A stretch of DNA of 22,538 nucleotides from Phialocephala subalpina (GCA_900073065.1 FJOG01000030.1:479840-502377); one strand, 5' to 3'; positions 10,519 to 21,091 are shown, numbered from the stretch's first letter. Notes: generated by a model not told the origin, from the letters alone. Translations and numbers: made by a program.

Positions 10519-11823
10519 TTAGTCTAGGCGAAAATCAGGAGCGTACAGGAGTCTGTCGTCTGTCGTTGTATAGTATCCATACGGTCCAAGGCCATAGTGC
10601 TCATTGGGATCGTCAAAAAGCCCCTCCTGACAAACCCCCCCAACGTCCAAGCCGTTGTCAGCACCCATAAACGTCATCTGGTTTCCTAATATCTCAGCAA
10701 AGTCGTCACTGGTAGACAGACTGTAACCGTTGCCTCCGTCGCTGGACTCGAAATATGTTGTCGAAGGTGGTGGGGGACTGGAACCTCGAGTAGTATTGCC
10801 TGAGTGAAGCCCAAGATACACCAGAGCTTCCCTGACTAAGCGTTGATGATCTTGCTGCTCATCTAAATACTGAAGGTCTCGCAGTAGTTCGTCTGGCGCT
10901 CTCGGAGTAACAGAGCTGTTTCCGCGGGGAGCGATTTCTATCAATGCTCTCGCCTCACCCAACAGCGAATTGCGAACCTCGACAAGTTTGGGTTGTAAAA
11001 GCAAGCCCTCCATAACCGTTTTGGAGTTCCAATGCTTTTTGTAAGCCCTCGGAACAGCCTCAAAGTGGGCCGCAACGTGGCTGCACCGTGCTTTCCACGT
11101 ATGGAAAACATTCACGCAAAACCCGCAACCCCAACCACTTTTCCTAGGGAGGACGTCGGCCACTGCGGTTGCACTGTGAGTGCATTTTGTGCATCCGTGT
11201 TCTTTTTCATGGTGTCGCACAAACCTGTCCTTTTGCCCATATGTCTTGTCACACCCTGGCTCACGGCACCTCCATTGCCTTTGCGGCTCATGGAAGTCCC
11301 GCTCATGTCGTTTCCATGAACTCATAGACTCAAAGAGACCGTTGCAAAATGTGCAGCAGTATTTTTTGGTGCTAGCCGGGTCCCCCAGAGTCAGCCCTCG
11401 CTGGGGAGTGTCTTCGGATGCGTCTTGGATACTGAGAGTCTGGGAGGATTTTGTAGGCGGCGTTCTTTCGGATCCTAAATGACAATCAGCTACGAGGTTT
11501 AGTACCGTATGTTTATTTCCTAAGACCTTACCATGGTGAGCGTTTTCGATGTAATCATTGACAGTTTTGAGAATGGAAGCCACCATGTCGTTTGCATGAT
11601 GCTTCATGTCTGAGGGGATTTTGCAAACGAAGTGGAAGTCGATGATCTGGTCGGCTGGAAGCAATTCGATGGCCGGTGGTGTCAGGATAGTTTCTTTAGT
11701 GCGGACATGCCTTTGGAAAGAGGCGTCATGAAGCTCCATAGCAGGTGAGGTTACCAGGCTTTCAGCAAACGATTTAGATGGATCTCGGAGCAATACCTTA
11801 CGGCCTAGAAACCCCACGAGCAT
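10519..11823 (-). CDS. C2H2 zinc-finger protein
   Basis: Nuclear-type protein with three C2H2-like fingers. In unspliced numbering they are finger 1, C157-x2-C160-x12-H173-x4-H178; finger 2, C186-x4-C191-x12-H204-x4-H209; finger 3, C233-x2-C236-x12-H249-x3-H253 (the GWGCGFC...HVAAHF form common in filamentous fungi). A charged linker separates fingers 2 and 3. The C-terminal third is rich in Ser, Gly, Pro and acidic residues, as in activation regions. The frame is open for 434 codons. However, 11531-11475 has all the signs of a 57-nt intron (GTAAGG, TACTAAAC, TTTAG); removing it keeps frame and gives 415 residues. The start is the first ATG after upstream stops, in a poor context (C at -3). 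DNA target is unknown; a role in transcription is inferred from the fold. Confidence 0.82.
   Translation of the reverse strand: MLVGFLGRKVLLRDPSKSFAESLVTSPAMELHDASFQRHVRTKETILTPPAIELLPADQIIDFHFVCKIPSDMKHHANDMVASILKTVNDYIENAHHGKVLGNKHTVLNLVADCHLGSERTPPTKSSQTLSIQDASEDTPQRGLTLGDPASTKKYCCTFCNGLFESMSSWKRHERDFHEPQRQWRCREPGCDKTYGQKDRFVRHHEKEHGCTKCTHSATAVADVLPRKSGWGCGFCVNVFHTWKARCSHVAAHFEAVPRAYKKHWNSKTVMEGLLLQPKLVEVRNSLLGEARALIEIAPRGNSSVTPRAPDELLRDLQYLDEQQDHQRLVREALVYLGLHSGNTTRGSSPPPPSTTYFESSDGGNGYSLSTSDDFAEILGNQMTFMGADNGLDVGGVCQEGLFDDPNEHYGLGPYGYYTTTDDRLLYAPDFRLD
11475..11531 (-). other. Probable 57-nt in-frame intron of the zinc-finger gene
   Basis: Reading on the minus strand: CATG then GTAAGG, a TACTAAAC branch site and TTTAG before GATCC. 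The length is a multiple of three and contains no stop, so an ORF caller will translate through it. Splicing gives ...NAHHGSERTPP... Confidence 0.7.
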
Positions 11824-13159
11824 AGGTCCAGTGTGTTAAAGAACTGTGGACGTAATTTTGAAGACAACCAAAGGAGTGCACTAATATCTCTCAGCTAATA
11901 AATGCCACTGGTGTTGCGCACATACCCATTGCAAACTCGAACTTGGATTTCAATAAAAGTGCAAGGACCAAAGGCTTATGGGGCCTCTCGGATGGATGGA
12001 ACATGTTTTCCTCACCGCTGTGGGATGTAAGCCGTTGCGGTTCGCATTTCTGCTCCAGGCTGCGCGCGCAAATTTCCGCCTTCGCTACGGTGCGCTCATG
12101 GATTTTTACAGTCCTCCATGCGCGGAAGCATCTCAGGAATTGGGGTACATCTTTCTATAGTTGGGAAAGCCGCCGCAGATACACGAAATTTTGGAAAAGA
12201 AAATGGGAGAATAGCTGCATCAAGCACGGAAGGCTAGAAATCTTTAGAAAAAAAAAAGAAAAAATATATATAATTTTTTTGAGAATTTCGGGTTTCTAGC
12301 CGTTTTGCGTTGTGCGTACGCGTTTTTTTGCCTGCTACTTTTGACCTTCATTTGAGGCTATCTCGTGCGCATGAGTACACGATGCCCGAGTCTCGGGGCC
12401 TGCAATACCGACCAAGTAAACTGAGTTTCCCATGCTCCGTTGAGCCGATAAGGCCCGCCAAGTAGGGCGCTTCAACCGTGGCGGAGCAAAACGTCACCCA
12501 AGTTGCAAGTACGTGCAGCCGAATCGTGGTCGCCTTTCCCCGCACTGTTTGCCAAGAAAATCAGCGGTACGAAGCATTAAAGCACATGAATAGGCTTCCA
12601 ATGTTCTCTGTATTTGTATGCGCCAGCAGGGAGGGTGGCGGTGCAGTTTAGTAAAGGTGGATATGTGTCTACTATGTTCCGTCAACGAAGTGTGGTGGAT
12701 CTCCCGCTGCGCAGCATGTAGGTCCGCCCTTGGGGTGAGATTGACGAATGAGATTCCGCGAATGAGAATTCCCGCCGCGGACGAGAGGTATGGTAAGAAA
12801 TAGGAGTCGTGGTCAGAAACGTGATCGCAAAAAAGCGTGCCCAGGTGGTCAGAAACATTGACCCACCTTTGCTTGTGATGCCATGCAACCTGCTTGGCAG
12901 GGTCCATTGACCGAGTAAGAACCCTCATCAGACTTGGGACCAAGGATAGCATTCGCCAGATCATGAACGGATGTCAAGCCTCGCGGCGACTGCGATAGAT
13001 ATCTCATGAATTTGATGCCTGTAACATACTCTAGTATGTCATGCTCATGCATCTTCCCAATAAAAAGTACGAATACACATACCCATCCAGAACTCCCACC
13101 CGCTTCCAATAGATCGTGCCGCATGAAAAAGCTCCGGTCCTCTCCGCCTCTCCGCCCGC
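11824..13159. other. 1.3-kb intergenic region
   Basis: No gene that I can support. On the minus strand, 12849-13020 reads in a rather protein-like way (KFMRYLSQSPRGL, DLANAILGPKSD) and could be preceded by a GTATGT...TTACAG intron. No family is recognisable and the frame soon ends. A purine-rich A run lies at about 12240-12265. The 3' UTR of the DUF3431 gene extends into this region. Confidence 0.35.
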
Positions 13160-15671
13160 TTATTCAATACACCCACAATCCTCCTTCCTCCCGCCAGTCC
13201 TCCACTCCCTCTCCAAACTCGGACAATTCCAAGCAATCTCCCCATTACTACATTGCAAAAGCACACCCCACAATCTCTCAACCGTAAACCCCAAATACGG
13301 TCTCTCAAGACTATCCTCCTCCCCATAAATCGCTCCCTTCGCCCACCTGCCTCTCGGCTCTCCCTTCCACTCCCCCAACTCCCAGCCTCCTTCCCCCTTC
13401 AATTTCTTAGGCATCTTCTCTGGTGCGTGAGCCCAAGCATTAGTCTTCGACTCATTTGCCAATGCATCATAGAGCAGTTGCCAGACGTCACGTTTCGTGC
13501 CACGGATTCGAGCAGCGGAGGCGATGAAATTGTTGCCGTAGGTTAGGAGGACGGATTCGCATGTTTTGGAGTCGGGGCGGGCGGCGGACCACATGCTGGG
13601 GACGAGGTGGAATGTATCTTCCCAGCCGAGGGAATCGTAGCAGCCGCCGCACCAACAGGTTTCTTGCTCTCCCAGGTTTAAGAATCCTGTCTTTGGCAAG
13701 GCGTCGGGGATTGGGAAGCCGGCTGAGACGAAGTAATTTTCGAAGCGGGGGAACATTAGTGGGAGGACGGCATCGACTGTCGTGTTGGTGTTTAGGAATA
13801 GGGATTGGACGGGGAGGAATTCCCAGCTGTAAAGGATGTGGTGGAGGAATGAGCCTGTGACGCCGCCTGTGTTGCGGAGGGTTTGGATGGAGAGTTCGCC
13901 TTCGAAACCGCCTCGAAGGGTTTCGGCATTAGTTTCGGTCATGTTGAAGGAGGGGTCTTTGGTGTAGATGATCACTCTGGGAGCGAGGTGCTGGATGGAC
14001 CCGTGGCGAGCGTAGGTGTTGACTAGGTTGGTGATGCTTTCGATTGGATCGCCTGCTGAGTGAGCGATTACGACGTCAAAGGAGCGGAGTTGGGGTGGGC
14101 GGTAGAGGGTATCGAGAACGAGCTTGTCAGGGCCAAGCCAGGTTTTGAGATTGTGCTGGTATGCGATGGTGTTCACCCAGAGGTTTGTATTGGTGCTGAC
14201 GAGGAAGGTGAAGAGGATGGTTGTGGTGGTGAGGAAGATAGAGAACTGCCAGGGTTCTGCATGAATGGGTATTGGTCTTCGTCGGATGGTTCGAGAGATG
14301 AGGTTGATGATCCTTGGTGGATAGTAGCCGATGTGTTTCGGGCCGACACTGATGATGTAGATGAAGGTAAATGGTATGACCTGAGCCCAAGTAATGAAGT
14401 TCTTCTCGTTGCCAAGAACCCCAATGGCAAACGTCCAGAATCCAGCTTGAAGTGTTGATGCAGCGGCGTCCTTCGCTTGGTCGCTCACTTCCTCCAATGC
14501 ACCACCCACGTGCTCCTGAGCGATGAACGGATATGCACTAAGCATCGAGCTGCCAAAGATGATCTGAAGGAGGACTCCAGGACCGAGGTTGATGGCTCGA
14601 TAAACCAGGCTCCAGGATTGGTACGTCGCTGAAGCTGCAATGATGTTTTCGTACTTCATAGTTGCATAAGCGGCCAGCACCAACGGAGGAATTCCAGCAA
14701 GCAAATAAACCTGCAAATTAGTCTCCCACCCCTGTGGTCCTTTCGCCTCGATCTTGGGACCGATCTTCGAAAAAACCTTTGCAAGACTGGCAAATCCAAA
14801 TCCAGCCAGAAGAACAACCAATCCTCGCACATTGAGCCGGTAATCATCGTACAGCGTGCAAAAAGCACACACAAGGATCAAAGCAATGCAGTAAACTTTT
14901 CGTAATGAAGTGCTCTGGCCCCTTGGGAGCAAATGCAAAGCGTACGCAAACCGAAAAAGGAAGCTGTCGCTGACATATGTCAAGATCTGTACACGGTCAG
15001 AAATGCCTCTCACATGTTGAGATAGCCTTACCGGAAGCATCGCCAGAATTGGGAGATTTGGGAAATGAAGAATCGCTTGAGCTGCGCATAACATCGAAAC
15101 CGCTCCGATTGACGAAGACAGCAAGATTCTGGATCCGATGAATATGGTTTGAAGCCATGTGTACTCTCCTTCAGTTTTCCGTTTTGGAGATCTGAAGTTC
15201 TTGAGTTTGGCGAGAAGAACGATGAATGCAACACAGGTGTATGATCCCAATTGTATGAGCAGAACATAGTAAAAAGCTAGAAACAATCAACTTCACACCC
15301 TGGACTGAAAAGACACAATTTCTTTGTCGCATCTTTTGTTTTGGCGGTACTCACGATAAGCTACACCTCGTCAGCACGTGTTCCATTCCAAACCCCTCAC
15401 CCCAACACAGCCAAAATCAGGGGTCCAACAAAGGAGACTCACGAAAACCATTATTCAGAATCCTCCTCCCAGCCAACGTTGCCATAGTCATCAAAACCGT
15501 CCAAACCGTACTCTTGATACTCTTCCTACTCCCCAACATCGATCCCTCTCCCTCCCCTTTCTCGCCATCCTCCGAGTCGTGTTCAGAGCCAGGCAACAAG
15601 GTCTCATCGTCGTCGGTCGCGCTCTCTGGATCCCGTGCCACGCTGTAGGTGGGTAATTTCCATTCGTCCAT
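13160..15671 (-). CDS. Polytopic membrane protein with transporter-like N-terminus and DUF3431 C-terminus
   Basis: Intact gene of about 768 residues. Exons are 15671-15443, a 6-nt microexon 15360-15355, 15276-15032 and 14986-13160. The ATG at 15671 has A at -3 and G at +4. Residues 1-55 are acidic and polar. About 55-400 hold many hydrophobic segments. The first contains RRILNNGFPYPFYY, resembling the N-x-FPYP motif of the triose-phosphate/nucleotide-sugar (DMT) transporter family. From about residue 460 to 690 comes a DUF3431-type, glycosyltransferase-like domain: FDVVIAHSAGD, IYTKDPSFN, LRNTGGVTGSFLHHIL, CWCGGCYDSLGW and TYGNNFIASAARIRG. The C-terminus DCGCIE suits the family. A role in sugar-nucleotide transport coupled to glycan synthesis in the secretory pathway is inference only. 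Confidence 0.8.
14987..15031 (-). other. Probable 45-nt in-frame intron of the DUF3431 gene
   Basis: Donor CCG/GTAAGG, branch TTCTGACC, acceptor GTACAG/ATC. It is a multiple of three with no stop, so it is invisible to ORF callers. Removal joins LPILAMLP to ILTYVSDS within a hydrophobic stretch. Confidence 0.7.
15355..15360 (-). other. Candidate 6-nt microexon of the DUF3431 gene
   Basis: CTTATC lies between a CTGAC branch plus GTGTAG acceptor on one side and a GTGAGT donor on the other. Including it changes G-F-P-F-Y to G-F-P-Y-P-F-Y without breaking frame. The flanking introns would be 82 nt (15442-15361) and 78 nt (15354-15277). The alternative is a single 166-nt intron that skips it. Confidence 0.6.
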
Positions 15672-16601
15672 CTTTGTCCCCCATCAATTGGTCGCCTTGG
15701 TCTGGTCAACGCATCTTCTGTCGAAGCTGGTGAAGTGAAGCAATTGTTGCAAAGCGCGAGAGATCGAAGGTGTCAAAGTTGTCAAGAAAATGGCTCGCGG
15801 CGCGGAACGAGGCTGCACTTTTTAGCGGTACAGCCTAGACCGTATGATCCCTGCAGGTATCCAACAACGACCGCGCCGAAAGAAGTCTAACCGCGTTTCA
15901 GCGTAATTTTAGAAGTTCAAGAGATATAATTGGTGAGCTTTGTAGATCACGCATGAGGCACAGACAAAGGGGAAGTTTTAAACATCAGACGGTGATGAAT
16001 GCTTGTGTCAAACTCTATATGGAGACGAATGTGCGCTATCACAGTCATCGATGAAGAGCCGAGATGACGAGACGCGTGGCGGAATGTTTGGATGTGGCCT
16101 GATGCGATTTGGTGATGAGGCTGGAATGCGAGGCTCTGAAGCTGAAGAGCTTGACATGTCCAGGTGAACTCAAAGATTCAAATGAGAGATCTCCAGAGCT
16201 CAAACATCCTGACAGATTGAGACACAATGAAAATCCAGAATTCGATGTGTGAAATCCATGGCCACAAGCAAATTTTCGGTTGAGTTCTAGAGAAGCCTCA
16301 TGATTTCCTAATGCGGCGACGTAAGATATTTCTCCTCATCAGCAGAAACTCACGATCCACAAAACAAGGTTTTGCGAAACAAGCTTCAAGTTGCGTCAGC
16401 ACACTTACAGGGTCTATAGTGTGAAGAGAAGAATCATTGGCACGGGTAACGCCGATGGCACTTGGTGTTCAGTCACGTGCTTATAATTACGGGGAGTCTT
16501 TTTTAGCTTCTAGAATTCTGCTCACAGAACATAAATATCGCTGTCAAATAACCGACATCCCTGTGAAGCGAAAATCCCGTAGTACAACCCTGTATTTGTT
16601 T
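15672..16601. other. Upstream region of the DUF3431 gene
   Basis: No supported gene; open frames of about 60 codons have no motif. Homology between this stretch and the right-hand repeat fades out below about 16590. Confidence 0.4.
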
Positions 16602-17026
16602 AGATTACAAATAACTCAACGTTAAATACCTAAATTCAATTCACAGTGATTTCACCTTATACTCAGCCCTTCGAAGTTAGATCCATGAATTTTCTTTGCG
16701 AAAAGAATATTTAAAGGCTACTTAATTATCTTCTGATTTTTAATTATTTTGTACCTTCTTTGTTCACCTTGCATTTTAACCACCTCTTAGTAAGGTTTTG
16801 AAGCTCAAAACTCTAGTAATATCAGGCAAAAATAACCTTATTAATATATACTAATTCTTTTTGTAATAATTATAAAATGTGATAAAGTTTTACACACAAG
16901 AAATCAAACGGTCCAGTGAACCCGCACAACACTACTCGGTTATAGTTGCTGTTTTGAAAATTGCGTCCTTAGGCTGCAGGTGGCTTGAGGTAGCGTAGAT
17001 GGCTAGTGATTATTAATGCCTAAGGC
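16602..17026 (+). mobile_element. Transposon-end relic, left copy of an inverted pair
   Basis: This 425-bp stretch aligns with the reverse complement of 21092-21511 along its length. Shared blocks include a 16-bp identical run (AAGCTCAAAACTCTAG at 16801-16816 versus 21312-21297), CCACCTCTTAG (16780-16790), TACTCGGTT, TTGCTGTTTT and TGGCTAG, and both end in a matching stem. The copies are strongly diverged, with many transitions. The right copy lies just past the Tc1/mariner transposase relic, so this is probably the 3' end of a related element. No transposase sequence is visible on this side. Confidence 0.65.
16967..17025 (+). repeat. Stem-loop at the end of the left relic
   Basis: CCTTAGGC at 16967-16974 pairs with GCCTAAGG at 17018-17025. 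The intervening sequence (AGGTGGCTTGAGGTAGCG, then GATGGCTAG) has a close counterpart in the right copy. Confidence 0.55.
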
Positions 17027-17070
17027 AATGAAAGAGCCTCGGTTATTAGTAAGCGACTAGTCCAATTTTG

Positions 17071-17094
17071 GAATGCATGTAGAATCATGCATTC
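17071..17094. repeat. Perfect 9-bp hairpin
   Basis: GAATGCATG, loop TAGAAT, CATGCATTC. It lies 45 bp past the left transposon relic and about 790 bp upstream of the HET receptor gene. Function is unknown. Confidence 0.5.
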
Positions 17095-17887
17095 GATCGG
17101 AGTCTGCGGACGCGCTTTAATCCTTCTATAAACTCAAGAATAGATGTTTTTCCTAATGATTGTACCAATACTTCGTTGGAGCGACAAGTTCTCGAGGTAA
17201 TAGAATTGGCCCTCCAGGCTCCTTAAGGGAGTGCTTTGTCCGAATTCAGCGTTGCTGAGCGATAGTCACGCATTGCTTACGAAGCATCTCTGGGTCAAGT
17301 CACGTGGTCAAGAATTGGAAGAGGCAGAGCGCGAGATCAGGGCGTTAGGAATGGAGAATTTAAACTAGATATGTATATATAGTATAGTTAACCTGGAATA
17401 TTTCTGTACTCAGATCGTGTATCTACTTGGCGAAAGAATCATAATCAGTCACGGGCGTAGCATTTAATGTTTAACTGAGTTAAACATTGCTTAGTAAGCG
17501 ATTTTAAAAATCAGATTGCCAAAAAGTGTGTTTCTTCCTCAACCACTGCGACTCAGCACAACCCTTCGTTTAATTTGATCGCTATGACTTGCTTGTTATT
17601 CGCATCTCTATACAGTATACCATGTCCGCACTCCAATAATATCTTATTAAATCTCGACTTCCAAATTGTGGCTGGACATTTGTCTAGCCACGGTCTGAAG
17701 GCAGCTAGTCTGCGCTGCGCCACGAAAGGGATCACATGCTGCAGACGTCCTGCACCTTTGCGAAGGGCTACCCTGCGTTGGACACTCTTATCCCACACTC
17801 TGCTCTAGACTAGAATCGTGATTTTGATCTTACCTTAACTTCTTCAGCCCTGCGAGAGACACACGAGATCCTAATCCGTGCGCAATC
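17095..17887. other. Upstream region of the HET-NB-ARC-TPR gene
   Basis: No supported gene. Overlapping 77- and 81-codon frames at 17553-17808 on opposite strands have no recognisable motif. A TATATATAGTATAG stretch lies near 17374, too far from the ATG to be a confident TATA box. Confidence 0.4.
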
Positions 17888-20800
17888 ATGCGCCTTTTGG
17901 AGATCAAAGGCCCTGGCGAGTTCAGCCTGGTCCAGGTTGCTTCCCATACCACTCTCTCATACGCCATACTCTCGCACACTTGGACAGATGGCCAAGAGGT
18001 CACATATCAGGATCTCATTAGTGGTGCGGGCAACAGTAAATCTGGCTACGACAAGATCAAATTTTGTGGAGAACAAGCGACTAGAGATGGCCTGCAACAC
18101 TTCTGGGTCGACACTTGCTGCATTGATAAGTCAGATACTGACGAGCTTACAACGGCTATCAATTCTATGTTCCGCTGGTATCGAAATGCGAAGAAATGTT
18201 ACGTGTACCTCGCGGATGTTCAGGCACGCCAAGACCTATGGGAAGCGGCTTTCCGGGATAGTAGGTGGTTTAGTAGAGGCTGGACGCTTCAAGAGCTTAT
18301 AGCTCCAGCAATGGTCGAATTCTTCTCCAAAGAAGGCGAGCGATTAGGTGATAAAGAGTCACTAGAAAAGTCAATCCAAGAGATCACTGGAATTCCAATT
18401 CAAGCTCTGCGAGGAAATCCATTCTCTGATTTCAATATAGCTGAGCGGATAAAATGGGCAGCACGACGCCAGACAACGAAAGAAGAAGATATTGTATACT
18501 GTTTACTAGGTCTCTGCGAGGTGTCTATGCCGCCGATTTATGGCGAGGGGAAGGAGGTGGCACTGAAACGGCTTCAAATGACAGTAAAGGGATTCTCTAG
18601 TAATAGTGGCGAGCCGAACGATCTAGAAGGTATGGCGTCTCTATCATGTTTTGGCCCACGCTAAGTTTAGGTTTCAGAAAAGGTCGTTCTTTTTATTGTG
18701 CCGTTCGATAGAAATCCTAACTTTACGGGCCGTGGGACCCAGCTTGCTCAGCTTGAAGGAAGGCTTTTCGTAGTAAAGCAAACGACCAAGGTTGCAATCA
18801 CCGGACTCGGAGGTGTAGGAAAGACCCAGTTGGCGCTTGCACTCGTCTACCGAATCAGAGACAAGTATAGGAACTGCTTAGTTATCTGGATACCCGCGAC
18901 CAACATGGAAAGTCTTCATCAAGCATATCTAGACGTTGCCCGACAGCTTGGCATTGCTGGTTGCGAAGAGGAGCAGGCAGATGTGAAGAGACTTGTGCAA
19001 GGTCACCTAAGCAAGGAGAGTGCTGGCCAGTGGCTCCTGGTATTTGACAACGCCGACGATATTAATATGTGGATTGCGGAGGCTGGGTCTGAGCCGGGAT
19101 CTGGCCGTTTAATCGAGTACTTGCCAAGAAGTGACCGAGGGTGCATCGTATTCACATCACGCGATAGGAAAACGGCCGTCAAGCTCGCACATCAGAATAT
19201 AGTAGAGGTGCCGGAAATGGACGAAGACGTAGCTACGCAGTTGCTACAAAAGTGTTTGGTGAATCCGGGTCTTGCTAGTAGCGGGTCAGATACGAAAGCC
19301 TTACTTAAAGAGCTCACTTACCTTCCGCTAGCTATTGTTCAGGCAGCAGCATATATCAACGAGAACGGGATAATATTCGCAGATTATCTGTCACTCTTAG
19401 CAGATCAAGAAGAGGAGGTCATCGATCTCCTTAGCGAGGAGTTTGAGGATAACGGGAGATATTATAATGTGAAGAACCCGGTGGCCACGACGTGGCTTAT
19501 CTCGTTCGAGCAGATCCGGCATCGCGACCCTCTAGCAGCTGACTACTTGTCATTCATGTGCTGCATCGATCCGAAGGACATTCCGCAGTCCCTTCTTCCG
19601 CCAGGACCGTCACGTAAGAAAGAGATGGAGGCTATTGGGACGCTTAACGCCTACTCCTTTATCAGTAAACGGCCGGCAGACTTAACTCTCGATCTCCATC
19701 GACTGGTACATTTATCAACGCGAAACTGGCTTCGGAAAGAAAAGTTGCTTGCTCATTCGACAGAGAGAGTAATTGTGCGACTAGAGGAAGTGTTTCTAGA
19801 CGAAAACCACAAGAACAGAAGCGTCTGGAGGGCATACCTGCCACACGCGCGTTATGTACTAGAATCCAATCTAGTCGACAAAGATTGGCAGAGCAGGATG
19901 GATCTTATATGGAGATATGGAATGTGTCTCTACGAAGACGGACGATGGAATGAGGCTGAGGCTGCAATTACTGAAGTTCTTGAAATCAAGAAGAGAGATC
20001 TTAGTGCGGGCCATCCAACTACACTGACCGGCATGGCCTACCTAGCGGCGACGTATAAGAATCAAGGCCGATGGGACGAGGCCGAAGAGCTGTTTATGCA
20101 AGTGATAGAGATAAGTAAGACGAAACTAGGAGCGGACCATCCAGCCACACTAAATAGTATAGCCCACCTAGCGGCGACGTATAGAAATCAAGGCCGATGG
20201 GACGAGGCCGAAGAGCTGTTTATACAAGTGATGGAGACAAGTAAGACGAAACTCGGAGCGGACCATTCTTCCACGCTGGATAGTATAGCCTGCCTAGCGG
20301 CGACGTATAGTAATCAAGGACGATGGGACAAGGCCGAAGAGCTGTTTATGCAAGTAATGGAGATAAACAAGACGAAACTCGGAGCGGACCATTTAGACAC
20401 GCTGAGTAGCATGGCCAACCTAGCGTCGACGTACTGGAAGCAAGGCCGATGGGACAAGGCCGAAGAGCTAGAGGTGCAAGTAATGGAGACGAGAAAGACG
20501 AAACTCGGAGTGGACCATTTAGACACGCTGAGCAGCATGGCCAACCTAGCGTCGACGTATAGGAATCAAGGCCGATGGGACGAGGCTGAAGAGCTGGAAG
20601 TGCTAGTGATGGAGACAAGAAAGACGAAACTCCGAGCGGACCATCCAGACACGCTGAGCAGTATGGCCAACCTAGCGTCGACGTATAGGAATCAAGGCCG
20701 ATGGGACGAGGCTGAAGAGCTAGAGGTGCCAGTGATGGAGACGAGAAAGACGAAACTCCGAGCGGACCACCCAGACACGCTGACTAGCATGGCTAATCTT

Positions 20801-20989
20801 GCCTTCACATGGAAAGGACGTGGCCGACATAAAGAGGCCCTTAAGCTAATGGAGGAATGTGTAACGTTACGGACTAGGATCATAGGTACTAATCACCCTG
20901 ATACTTTGTCTTCCCGTACAACATTACTTGGATGGCAGACAGAGGAATTAGAGATTAGTGCCTCAGTTGATAAAGATCTGGATGTGTAA
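17888..20989 (+). CDS. HET / NB-ARC / TPR NOD-like receptor
   Basis: Intact fungal NLR of 1017 residues from exons 17888-18629 and 18678-20989. The 48-nt intron (GTATGG, GCTAAG branch, TTTCAG) removes an in-frame TAA that would split the gene in two; the join reads DLE-EKVVLFIVPFDRNPNFTGR. Residues 1-247 are a HET domain: YAILSHTW, FWVDTCCIDK, MFRWYRNAKKCYVYLADV, WFSRGWTLQELIAP, YCLLGLCEVSMPPIYGEG. The NB-ARC ATPase follows, with P-loop GLGGVGKT (290-297), Walker B WLLVFDNADD (366-375) and a CIVFTSRD sensor-like segment; LHRLVHLSTRNWL lies where the winged-helix/MHD region should be. Residues 669-1004 are eight 42-residue TPRs. In characterised relatives a repeat domain senses a ligand, the NB-ARC oligomerises and HET triggers incompatibility cell death. 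The ligand here is unknown. Transposon relics lie on both sides. Confidence 0.93.
19940..20947 (+). repeat. Eight tandem 126-bp units encoding TPRs
   Basis: Units start at 19940, 20066, 20192, 20318, 20444, 20570, 20696 and 20822, exactly 126 bp apart. Units 2-7 share G-R-W-D-E/K-A-E-E-L, then V-M-E-x-x-K-T-K-L and D-H-x-x-T-L. Units 4-7 are almost identical (SSMANLASTY). Units 1 and 8 are diverged caps. Such internal identity points to recent duplication or gene conversion within the array. Confidence 0.92.
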
Positions 20990-21091
20990 TAATATATTCA
21001 ATTAGAATCAATAGAAATAATAGAAGTTAAAGAAAAATATCTGCCAAGTACAGTTCTATAGTGCTATTTAACATCGAGGAAGTCGCTTGAA
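20990..21091. other. 3' flank of the NLR gene
   Basis: About 100 bp of A/T-leaning sequence between the receptor stop and the right transposon relic. No feature is visible beyond a probable 3' UTR. Confidence 0.35.

Noticed and set aside
12494..13124. Minus-strand frames of 156 and 91 codons
   Set aside because: Part is protein-like, but no family, start or continuous structure could be established.
17553..17808. Opposed 81- and 77-codon frames upstream of the NLR
   Set aside because: No motif; mutually overlapping on both strands.
20314..20883. Minus-strand frames within the TPR array
   Set aside because: They are antisense shadows of the 126-bp repeats.
18698..20989. NB-ARC-TPR as a separate gene starting at GTG 18698
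   Set aside because: The protein reads upstream as EKVVLFIVPFDRN and joins the HET exon through a good 48-nt intron; GTG is not a normal fungal start.
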